From the NCBI GenBank assembly GCA_023634235.1, contig JAMKCF010000019.1:10929684-10993683 (forward strand): 64,000 bases of DNA, given 5' to 3'. This DNA comes from Pisaster brevispinus (taxonomy: Eukaryota; Echinodermata; Asteroidea; Forcipulatida; Asteriidae). How positions within the stretch are numbered: the first letter of the stretch is position 1; each line of letters starts with the position of its first letter. Shown in pieces: positions 47,801 through 59,800 of the stretch. The notes beneath the pieces were generated by a model. That model did not search any database. It was not told the DNA's origin and saw only the letters and a list, made by a program, of their open reading frames with translations. Both the position numbers and the translations under genes were made by a program.

Positions 47801-50800
47801 GAGATGCTGATATATCAGTTAGGACGGGATTACATCACCATGGTGATGAACAAGAGGTAGGTAAGACACAGAGTAGTTGAGTTTCAGATCAGGGCCCAAT
47901 TACATAGAGTTGCTTAAGCACAAATAGTAGCTTAGCACTGCAACATTATGCTTACCAGATTAAGGTCACCAGCCAAAATATCATGTAAAACACGTACTAT
48001 TTTTGAATGGTGTCCTGCACATTTTTGCCAAGCAGAAAACTGTTCAGCAATATTTTCTGCTGAAGTAGTTCTATGCAGGCCCAATTTCATAGAGTAACTT
48101 AATCACAAATAATAGCTAAGCACAACGCCATTATGCTTTAATACCAGATTGAGCAGAAACAACATTTCAAATGTACCGTCTGTGAGTACTAAGTAATATT
48201 GTCTGCTGAAGCAGCTCTATGAAACTTGGCACAGACCAGATTAGTCTACACAGCTAGGATTATTAGTGATGTTTGAAGCTTTGCATGGTGTGGAAATTAA
48301 GAAGTAACTATAACTAGTAAACTTGGGGGTGCAACCATGCTGTAACTCTCTTTTGGGTGGAGTATTGGCTCTGAAATTAGCTAGGATTATGTTTTGGTAG
48401 AGTGGTTTTAGATGTCTGGGTTGCAGGCATTGTCCGTTGATGTGAAGTTGACATGTCCTTGGATTATTGGTGTTTAATAACATAATAACGTACTACGCTT
48501 TAATTCAACCAAAAGAAAATGTTTCACAATTCGTATAGTTGATATCCTCACCAAACTTATACCAAGTACTCATTTAAATAAAAGTAATCTAGTGCTGGTA
48601 TTACAAATTTGTATGCTTATGGTTTACAACAATTTAGCAGTGGGCGATTTATTTCATTCCTTAAATCATCTCAACTCCCTGGGGTCTATACAGCCTGTGC
48701 TGGCAGTGCGTCAAGCAAAATTAATCATCTCACCCCTCACAGGTACCCATTTACTCCTGGGTGGAGAGAAGTAAATTTATAGTTAAGTGTCCTGCGCAAG
48801 GACACAAGTGTCATAACCAAGATTTGATTTTACCACCAGGGCTCAATTTCATAGAGCTCCTTAAGCAGAAATGAGCATGGTACCAGTTGCAGATGGTACA
48901 CATGACATGTTATTTTGGCTGGTAACTTTATCCTGCTAAGCAAAGTTTTGTTGTGCTTCAGCAGCTCTATGAAATTGGGCCCAGACTTTGAGTCTTGGCA
49001 TTAGAATTGTACAATGCCTTTAAGTTTTGCTTTCCCCATCCACATCCTTCTCCCTTCCATCTTTTTCTGACCCGCCATCTCCTCAAACCATCCATCTTCT
49101 TTAAAGTCAACTGATTACTTCTACTGGCTTTCTGTATATTTCCAGGTACCAGGTTATTCTCTGGAGGAATTGTTTACCTTATCACGCAGTGCCGTCACTC
49201 AGCAACAAGTTCTTGCATTGCAGACTCTAGCAAGAATTATCTACAATGTAAGAAAAAATACTGATGGTGTTTTGATTTCAAACAAACTGACAAACATTGA
49301 CAACATTGCAGTTATTAGTAAAAACAAAATTGGATTTAAGTTAAGAGTAGAGTGTTGTCCATTCAAGCGCAAGGCAACAACTAATCCTTTCAAGGCCATT
49401 GAAAGGTTTAATTTGATTCTTTGCAAACCTAGATATTTCATTGCACGTCAAACAGTGCAATTTCAAACAGTGCAATTTGTGACAATAACAGCATGAATAA
49501 GAGACGATCAAGAACTGTTTGATTTTAGATGTGGGAGAAAAACCCCAGATAGGGAAAACCCATGCAATTAGTTAGAGACTGAAAACCAAATCCATTAGCA
49601 AGGCTCTGGTCTGAGGTGGGATTCGAACTGGGGTTCACAGAGGTGAAAGGCAGGGGGAAAAAAACACTGAGAAAACCTGATCCCAAACCAACTCAATTTC
49701 ATTGATAAAATGCAACTTTCTTCAAAGAAGAAGATAACCATTGTTATTAGTTATTATTTTAATGTATTTATCATGATTGATTTTATCATTATTTTGTTCA
49801 GTGCCGATTGAAGCAGCTAGGGGGAGAACTCTTGGAGCCCTTGCTTCCACAGCTCTTGGAGTCTGGGATACTGTTTCTCCTAAGATGGTCGTTGGACAGC
49901 GTCAATGAAGGAGTTATAGCTTCAACCATGGAGGCCTTAGCAGCGCTACTTGTACAGCCTGGAGATGAGGTAAGGAAACTTATGCTGAGTTAGGGAGTTT
50001 TCATAAGTAAGTAATACTCATGAGTCAATAATGGAATTATAGCATCCTCCATTAAGGCCTAAACAGTGCTGCTGGGCAACCTAGAGATGAAGTAAGGAAA
50101 CTCATATTTAAAGGGAGTTCTCATGAGTAAGAAACTCTCGTGAGTCAATGATGGAATTATAACACCCTCCATTAAGGCTTTAACAGTGCTGAGAGTCAAG
50201 GCAGGATGCCAGAGGTTAGGCTTTAAGAATATCTCAGTGCTACACAAAGTTTGAGGCAATTAAGTAAAGAGTAAGTCCTAGCCAATGTTTTTTTCCCCAG
50301 GGTACATTGGATCGTGTATTTAGTTGGCATCGGGGTATAGAGGTTCCTCCAATGCTTCCAAACGCATCATCAGATGATACTGAAGATATAACTGAAGAAG
50401 GAGAAGAGATTCAGGAGAAAGATCGATCAGATCCTCACATTGCGGAGAAAGATGCTACCAAGGTAAGTGTATGATTTGATTATATCACAGTTTCAATCTT
50501 TAATACTTAATGCCCCATAAAGGTCCTTTGAATTCCAAATTGTTGCCAGTTAAGGTCTTTTCTGCAAAACAGTGTCCCTTTTTTAATATTGTGTATGAAC
50601 TCCTTGTCCATTATTAACATCCATGCAAAACAAGGAAGCCGCAGTTACTCATCCTGTGAGCACACAAAGTGTTGACCTATCGGCATCCACACATGTATCC
50701 ATAGACTTGCGACTTGCCATTTTGTTCTTGTTGATGTTGTAAGAGTTTCTGACCCCGCTTGATTAATTTTGTCAACTAAACACTCAAAAGATAAAATGAA

Positions 50801-53800
50801 AAGTAAAATATTTCTTTTGTCAAATCCGAAACTGAATAATTTTTTATTTTTTTTTTTTTTAAACCTGTCATTTGTAAATTGTGAAAGTCTTCTATCTTTC
50901 AACGGCTGATCCCGTGGGTTAAGATTTAATTCAAATGTAAAACAACAAAAAAAGAGCTTTCAGATTGAACTAAATCCTATTTAAAACCTTTACTTATGTA
51001 ATTTAACAACAAAACCTACTTTTTTACCCTTTCATGCACCTGTGTTTGTTATGGTGAGTTCTTTTGTTCCACAATGGCGTACTTTTTATTGAAAAAAAAC
51101 CCAAAACAAACTTGGAATGAGTTGATAGGTCAAGCTCGCTTCCAATATGGCAGAGTATCCTAAGATTTTAAATTGTTATGAACAATTTTTTTTTAAATAC
51201 TGATGGACTATAGCACTCCAATAATATTCTAAAAGACGGAGTTCTGATACATCAAAATAAAATAAAGTTCATATGCCTATTTTGAGAGCCTTTAATCCGA
51301 AACAAAGTGCTTTGTATACCAGACACTGCTTCTGGTATGATACAGTTTTGTCTGTGATTATTTAAAGACCAAACAAAATACCTCCAACCAACCCTCTCCA
51401 TTTCAAACATTATGTATTTATTAGTACATTACCTTAATGTCGGATTTTTACACTTTTCTTGTATTAAAAAAAAAAGGGGAAATTCACAGGCAAAAAACAC
51501 TCTGCAGCAGGAAGCCGTTCAGAAACATGAGCGCCTGTAACCGATGGTGGCAGCAAACATTGTACGTGAAATAGTGACGTAGCTGGACGTGTGATATTCT
51601 TTGCTCGCAGCAATACACAGACAGCACCGGTCTGGTTGCGGTCTCCCTGTGTGTTGCTAGTTCAAAAATAGTCTGGTTTGACATAGCAGCATGGGAAGTG
51701 AAGGTCGTCACAACTGTACTTTTTAGCGAAACAAAATAACAATAATTTTACTAATTTTCACGTGAAATTTACTATACAAAAACTTTCATTCAGTGTATGA
51801 AATCCTTGAGTCAAATTTACAAAGGTTTCATGTTTTTTTGTCGTAAGAATTTAAGAAAAAGGTAAGGTAAATTTACCTACCATTCTGTATTGTCCCGCCG
51901 GTTTTCAAGATCTTCGGCGTTATCCGAACCTTCTGTGCCCGCGGCTTCATCATCTGCCACTTCGGGCTCAAATTGATAGGGTTCAATTCCCTGAATTTCC
52001 CCGTGTTCAGCATCAGAGTCGTCATCTTCATTAAATGAAGATAATTATAAGCCATAATGATACTGACAGGATAATGCATCTGATCAAGTCAAGGCTTTGT
52101 TGCTTGTTCGAAATTGTATGCTAACATAAGAACAATTTAAAATAACAATCAAAACACCAATTATCTCTTACTGACAAGCAATTATGCTGAATAAAGGAGA
52201 TTGGCAATCAAATGACTCTTGTCAACTTAATTGGTTTTACTGACATAGGTAGTTGGTACCTAGTGTGCATTTGTTTACAGACAGGGGCGGAAGATACCTT
52301 AAGCAAATAGAACTACACTGATGTTGCTGGAAACCAGGTATGCTAATGGTGCAATCAAGGGAATCAAAGGGAAATCAAATTATCTGAATTAATTTCATTA
52401 AATTTGGCGTCGTCACAATCACCATGCCAATGAAACTGTCTCCACATAAATAGCCGTTATAGGGGTGGTCTGTCATTGAACAAGCTAGAAAGTAGACAGT
52501 AAGTGCCTTTGCTCAAATCATTGTTTTTAACCATTAGTTAACCATAGACTAAGAACTGTCTTTAGTCACATATTTTCTTGCTCAAGGTCAGTTCCTCTAG
52601 TCTTTGATAGCAGACTGCTTTTGGTTCCTGAGTATGGCGAGTTCTTTCAGGGTCATCACTTTCAGTATTCTTGTAGCTCTCCTTCAGTCGCATTTCCTAA
52701 TCGTATCTCCCGCGTGCATGTCCTGCAGCAGTCCATGGACAAGTTTTGGGAATCATTGCTACCTTCTCGTGACGGATTCCAAGACCTTTGATGAAGCTGA
52801 ACAGTACTGTCAGAGTTTGTCACGCAATGGCAGACCATCTCATCTGGCGTCCATTATGAGCCAAGAGGAACAAGATTTCCTCTCTCTGCATATCAGATCC
52901 ACTTTCGGGGAAGGTGGCATGAAAACATGGTTTGGCTACCGCAAGGACTCATCCAGTGGCTCTTTAACTTGGGGCTTTATTGACGGCAGCCCTTCTCAGG
53001 GCTACACCAACTGGTACCCTGACCAACCAAGCGGTGATGGAGACTGCGCCGAGATACTTAAAACTGCTTCGAGTGATGTCAACTTGTGGAATGACCTGTC
53101 ATGTAATTCCCTCAGGAGCTCTGTGTGTAAAAAAGCAGCCAGGTTCTGAGTGAAACTGTATTGACTGTCATCAAATGCATTCAACTTGATATCATAGCTT
53201 CGAGGGTTGTGCAGTGTCTTATGGTAGAGGAATAAACAACTTTGTATTAATGAATAACTGACAGGGTGCTATAAAGCAGGATATGGGGTTGCATTATTCT
53301 CTCTGTATCTCCAGTGAAATGAACATGGTTTATTGGTTACAAACTTGTCCATTGAATTGCGTCTAAATTAACATTAAGTCAGTTAAAATTTACCTATAAA
53401 ATCAAAAGCAAAGAAGGAAAATAGGTTGAAAGACAAAAAAATTACATTGAAGACTAAACAAAATTTTAGACAGTGGAAATTAAATTGAACTAAATGTTAT
53501 AGAGCTGAAAAATATTGGCCTGTTGACACAACATAAGCCGTCAAGTGGTTAAAAAGATGTGTTCATCGACACAATAATATTGAGCAAAATTTAAATGCAC
53601 AAATTTATTAATTTCATAGTTCATTTTGTGTTGCTCTCTTTCACTGTTGACTACCACTTCCGACAATTAAGAGACATTAGCGGTCTTATACCATAAGCAA
53701 TCTGTTTTCTTTCATTCCTTGGGCTCATAAAAATAAAAAATTTAATTCTCCATAATGATAAAATGCTTGTACATTGCATCAGTATCAACAACTGATCAAG

Positions 53801-56800
53801 GCTGTTTGGCTGAACACCTAAAAGAAGTACAATATTGATTGGTTTTTGGCTATTGGCTGAACACCTAAAAAAGTTAAATAAACAATAACAGTAGGTGTTA
53901 AGCTGGTGCCCGAACAGCTAATAGTAATTATTGATTTTGCTAGCACAGGTATGGAACAGGTAGCTGGTACTTTATGTGCATTGGTCTTCGACATGGACCA
54001 AAATTACTGTAAGCAAATAGATCGATAGCGAGGTCACTTTTTGTTATAATTGCAACAAAAAGGGGAAAACATAATTGACAATAAATTGGCATCATGGGGA
54101 AAACATTGAAAATAATTACCATCATCACAGTCACCTTGGCAGTTGCACTGAAACGGTCTCCCCAACACTAACCATTATTGGTGAACAAACGCTACAATGA
54201 GTATGATACCACATGTGTAAGCCAGCAACAGTAAATGCCTTTACTCTATCATTATATTTTAACCAAGAAATCTCTTTAGTCACCTACGTCCTTGCTCAAG
54301 TTGTCAGTTCCTGTAATCTTAGATAGCAGACTGCTCATATATTTAGTATGGCGAGTTCCTTCAGGGTCATCACTTTCAGTATTCTTGTAGCTCTCCTTCA
54401 GTCGCATTTCCTGATCGTATCTCCCTGCATGTCTTGCATCAGTCCATGGACAAGTTTTGGGAATCATTGCTACCTTCTCGTGACGGATGCCAAGACCTTT
54501 GATGAAGCTGAACAGTACTGTCAGAGTTTGTCACGCAATGGCAGACCATCTCATCTGGCATCCATTATGAGCCAAGAGGAACATGATTTCCTTGCTCTGC
54601 TTATCAGATCCACTTTCGGGGAAGGTGGCATGAAAACTTGGTTCGGCTACCGCAAGGATGCATCCAGTGGCTCTTTAACTTGGGGCTTTATTGACGGCAG
54701 CCTTTCTCAGGGCTACACCAACTGGGACACTAACCAACCAAGCGGTGATGGAGACTGCGCCGAGATACTTAAGACTGCTTCGAGTGATTTCAACTTATGG
54801 AATGACTTGCGCTGTAATAAGCTCAGGAGCTTTGTCTGTAAAATAGCAGCCAGGTTCTGAGTAAAACTGTGATTAACTAGTTGACGGTAATTAAATGCAT
54901 TCAGTTTGATATCATAGCACCAAGGGTTGTACAGTGTCTTATGGTTAAGGAACAAACAACTTTGGTTATTTTAATTAAGTTACTTTGTTTTCTTTCATAA
55001 TGATACTGACACGAGATAATACCTCAACAATGCATCAGTATCAACATCTAATCAAGGCATGGCTGTGGGTGTACATTGTGCATTTCAACTGAAGAAAAAT
55101 TTCAAATATTAATCGACACACCAATTAGCTATTACTGAGAAGAAACAATTGTTCTCTCATGAGTTGTCACTTCTCCACTTGACATTATACAAATATTGAC
55201 TGCTTCAAGTGCTGTGATTAAGACAACAACTCCGAGGTGGTCCTGGGCGCTTTCTATTTTCCTAAGGCAAAGTTGGAGGAAAATAGACCGCTCCGGGACC
55301 ACTGAGTAAAAGCAGTCACTACTTGTTTGATAACACCCTCAAACATTGTGCCTAGACGTCTAGGTGCCAAGAAGCTGCTGTTGCTAAGGGTGTGGTACAC
55401 TGGTTGCTATGGGACAGTACATTGGTTGCTCTGTGTATTATACAAATATTGACTTCTTCGAGTGGCGTAGTAAAACTAGTCACTCGAGGTGATCCCCGGA
55501 GCAGCCTATCTTCCCGAGGCGAAGCCGAGGGAAGATAGGCGGCTCCAGGGATCACAGAGAGTGACTAGTTTTACTACGCCACGGGACAAAGCAGTCATCA
55601 TTGTTTTATAACACCTCTTCCTTTGATTCTAGCTGTATACTTTAATAAAACAACTTTACGTACATGGCAATCAATCGTCAAACAAGAACTGTAAAATCTG
55701 ACGTTGAAATACCGAGTTTTGACAAATTAAGAGGGTACCAGACTACTGCTATTACGTTCGTTTTCTAAACCGTATTTCAAATGCACATATTTTGTTCATT
55801 ACACCGGGTTCGAGGTTGTCAAGCAGCTCGTTTAAATCAATGTTTGAAGTCAATGTAGTCAGGGTACCAGGGTATCCATGCACTAGTACATCGGTCGCTA
55901 GGCTTTCGTTGAATAGTTTGTTGAATAGTTCGTTTGGTCGGTGAACATGTACAAGAGTAAAAATACACAACACCATGTGACGTACGCTCTCGGCCAATCA
56001 ACAAATAGAATCAAAGGAAGAGGTGTTATAAAGTGCATTGTTAGCTGCATGTATATTGCATCAGGTTCGCACTGCTTTCTAGTTAAAATAAGGCATATCA
56101 TGTGACGCACTCTAAACCAATCAAAAGGCAGAACCCTTAAAGGGGTGTTATAAAAACTGTTATTCAATGACATTTTAATGAAAAATGTGCACAAATGATA
56201 TAAGACTAAGGCATATTTTAAGCAACAATTATGTTAGCTTCATTGAAGTATTTTGCATTCTACAATCATGATGTTATATCTTTGCAGCAGCTGCGGGCGG
56301 TACAGGGACTAGAGGGTTACTTAAAGGTTAATTTCATGAAATTTGGTAAAGCCAAAAAACCAGTTGAAATTTTAGAACAGGATTTTTTACTTTTTGGAGT
56401 ATGAGTTACAATTGAGGATGCTAGCATGAAGCCCAAAGTATATAATACATGTACATACAAACAGACCAGCACCAAAGCAGACTTGAGCCAATTCTTGTGC
56501 TCCTGTCACAAGAGCTGCTGCAGTTTGAAAATGGTATTTTTCCCCATGCTGCATAAAGGGGATATTGGTTTGTGGACATGGACAAAAGTTACCATGTAAG
56601 CAAATAGATCAATAGCAGTGTCACTGAGAGCCAGGTTTATTAATAATACAATGACATGTATAACAGGGGGGAAAACTACATGTACATTAATAAAATATAA
56701 GCATCGTCACCATCACCATGCCAATGAATCAATCACCAAAGTGCCATTATTGGTGTATGCTATTGGTCAGTGTAGAAGCTACGTTAAGTACAGTATGGTT

Positions 56801-59800
56801 ACAATGCAAACTGTATTTAGAAGCCATTAACAGGAAATGCCTTTACTCTATTGTTACATATTGTAACCAAGAATTCTCTTTAGTCACCTACGTCCTTAAG
56901 TTGTCAGTTCCTGTATAATCTTTGATAGCAGACTGCTTTTGGTTCCTGAGTATGGCGAGTTCTTTCAGGGTCATCACTTTCAGTATTCTTGTAGCTCTCC
57001 TTCAGTCGCATTTCCTGATGGTATCTCCCTGCATGTCCTGCATCAGTCCATGGACAAGTTTTGGGAATCATTGCTACCTTCTCGTGACGGATTCCAAGAC
57101 CTTTGATGAAGCTGAACAGTACTGTCAGGGTTTGTCACGCCTTGGCAGACCATCTCATCTGGCGTCCATTATGAGCCAAGAGGAACATGATTTCCTCTCA
57201 CTGCTTATCAGATCCACTTTCGGGGAAGGTGGCATGAAAACTTGGTTCGGCTACCGCAAGGATGCATCCAGTGGCTCTTTAACTTGGGGCTTTATTGACG
57301 GCAGCCCTTCTCAGGGCTACACCAACTGGGACACTAACCAACCAAGCGGTGATGGAGACTGCGCCGAGATACTTGAAACTGCTACGAGTGATGTCAACTT
57401 GTGGAATGACCTGTTGTGTAATTCCTTCAGGAGCTCTGTCTGTAAAAAAGCAGCCAGGTTCTGAGTAAAACTGTATTGACTGTCATCAAATGCATTCAAC
57501 TTGATATCATAGCCTCAAAGGTTGTGCAGTGTCTTTTGGTAGAGAAGCAAACAACTTTGTATATTAATTGAGAACAACAGACAGGGTGCTGAAACAGGGT
57601 GTGAGTTGCTTCAGGCACACTGTATCTCCAGTGAATCTAATGTTGCAAAGCAAGAGAGGATTTTAGTATTTCAGATGACTCACTTGAATCATTATTTGGT
57701 GAACGATCTTTTCCAATGATTTTTAAAAACATGTATGCATCCACTTTTGGGCAAGGCGTCATGTAAATCGGTGTCTCTTGTTATGGAGGACTTTCCTTTC
57801 ACCCTTACTTTTCAGTCTGGTGGGCTACACCAACTTGGTCTTCGGATACTCTGGTGGTGATAGAAACGGCACAAAGATACTTGAAACTGCTACATGTGAT
57901 TTCAAAGGGTGGAATGACTTGTCATGTAACCGACTCAAACGTTCCGTCTGTAAAAGACCAGTCAGGTTAAGAGTAGAACTCTGATTAACTAATTGACTGT
58001 GAATGTCTTAAGTTTGATGTCATAGCTTCAAGAAAAGGAACAAACAATTTTGTTCATTTCAATGATGAACAACTGACAGGTTGCTAAAGCAGGATGTGTG
58101 CTTGCACTCTGTATCTCTTGTGAATTGCTCTATAATAGAGTTAGAGGGAACCTTTATATTTCAGATGACTCACTTATATGTCAAAACTTCTTGTTTAAAA
58201 GCTGAATTAGTTATTGCAGGTGTTTGCTACAAAGCGCATTCTGTTTTTCATGGTTAGTTTATGACCACTTTTCAACATGTCTGCTGTACATATCACTCAT
58301 GCTAGTAAGCCTTGTATGTTACTCTTTGGTATCTTCATCATCAATTTACTTATTTATTCAAATTCTAGTTTCTAGTTCTTTTTTGATGTATTAACGACCC
58401 ATTTGTCTCAGTATCCATTGATAAGCCTGTTCATATTACTGATATTTCTGCTACTCTGATAAACAAGTTACTTTACCATGTCCCAAACTTGGTGTTTTTA
58501 TATCTGATTATTCATGTCATTTATCGATCTGTATGGTAATTGTACTGTTAGTTCCCAAACCCTATACATCTGAGAAAATGTATTATGCTCAACAATTATA
58601 ATACATGTAGGGGGGCCTATTAAGGAAAAAACAGGTAAAACTCCGTTTTGAACAAACAAAAAACTTCAAAATTCACTCAAATAGTTATTTCTGATGGCAA
58701 TGTCAGTTTCCAATGATGACATTCTGGGTTGTTTCAATGATTATTTTGCCCAAATTGTCTCTGATCTTGCTAGTAATATTCTATCAACACAACACTCCCC
58801 TAGTTTTGCAGACTTCATGACTAGTCTAATAAAAAATTCATTATTGTTCACCCATTTGATAAATATGATAAATAAGTATTGAAGTAGTTAACAGCCTCTG
58901 GAAATGTTAACATTATTTATTAACTCAATAGCATCCATTAGCCCTAACACCCATTAGGGTCTCTCTACAAAGCCTGCCAAATACAACAGAATGCAACACA
59001 GTTGAAATGAGAACCATGCCAAATGCAACAAAATGCAACAAGGGATATTGTTGCATTGTGCAGGCATACTGTTTGGGAAAGGACTGAGCAAGGGTGTTTG
59101 CCCTGCTAAATGCAAGTTCAGTATGCACATAAGTGTAATGTTTAAACTGTTATTATACAGTCTTAGTTTGAATATGATTTGAATTATGATTCTTACCTAA
59201 TATTACATCATACTTTTCAATACTTTTCCCATAAAAAATATTTTGAAATACCCATTATAAGTTGTTCAGATACAATAGAAGCACCCAAACCTATATGAAG
59301 TCACTTCACTGCTGAATGCAACAAATTCAGTCAAAAAATGACATCTGAGTTGACTGCCAAATGCAACAGATCACAACAACTATTACCATGTGGTGCATAT
59401 TGTTGCATTTAGCATGGTTAGGGTTAGTGAGCCGTTAGCGCATATTATTAATACATTAATGTAAATTGTTATATTCTAAACTGCAAAAGCAATTTCTGTA
59501 ATTTCCTAGCTGTGTCAACCATCATAGACGAATATAAACTGTTTCATATTTTTCAATTTGTAGATAAATTCAATATTTTGTCAAAATCGCAGTTTGGGTT
59601 TCATGCTCTTTTTGATTTATTGAAAGTCATACAACCATATTCATGTACTGCTGTATAGCCAGGGATCATGCCCAGTTTATGATACAACCTGGTTGTTAGA
59701 TATTTTAACCTGGGATGATCTCATGATTTATCATTACACAGTCAGTTTCCCTAACAACATCAAACATTTTAAAAATCTGATTGTTGTAAATATCTGGTAT

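Noticed and set aside
49170..49496. 108-codon plus-strand frame starting in RPAP1 exon 9
   Set aside because: The first part is exon 9, but the frame continues past the GTAAGA donor at 49248 into intron sequence without RPAP1 similarity. The next exon (49802) joins in phase from the donor.
52604..52633. Ten-codon N-terminal extension of lectin copies (IADCFWFLS-like)
   Set aside because: It begins with TTG, is broken in copy 2, and is aligned 5' flank. The conserved ATG before ASSFRV gives a proper signal peptide at the N terminus.
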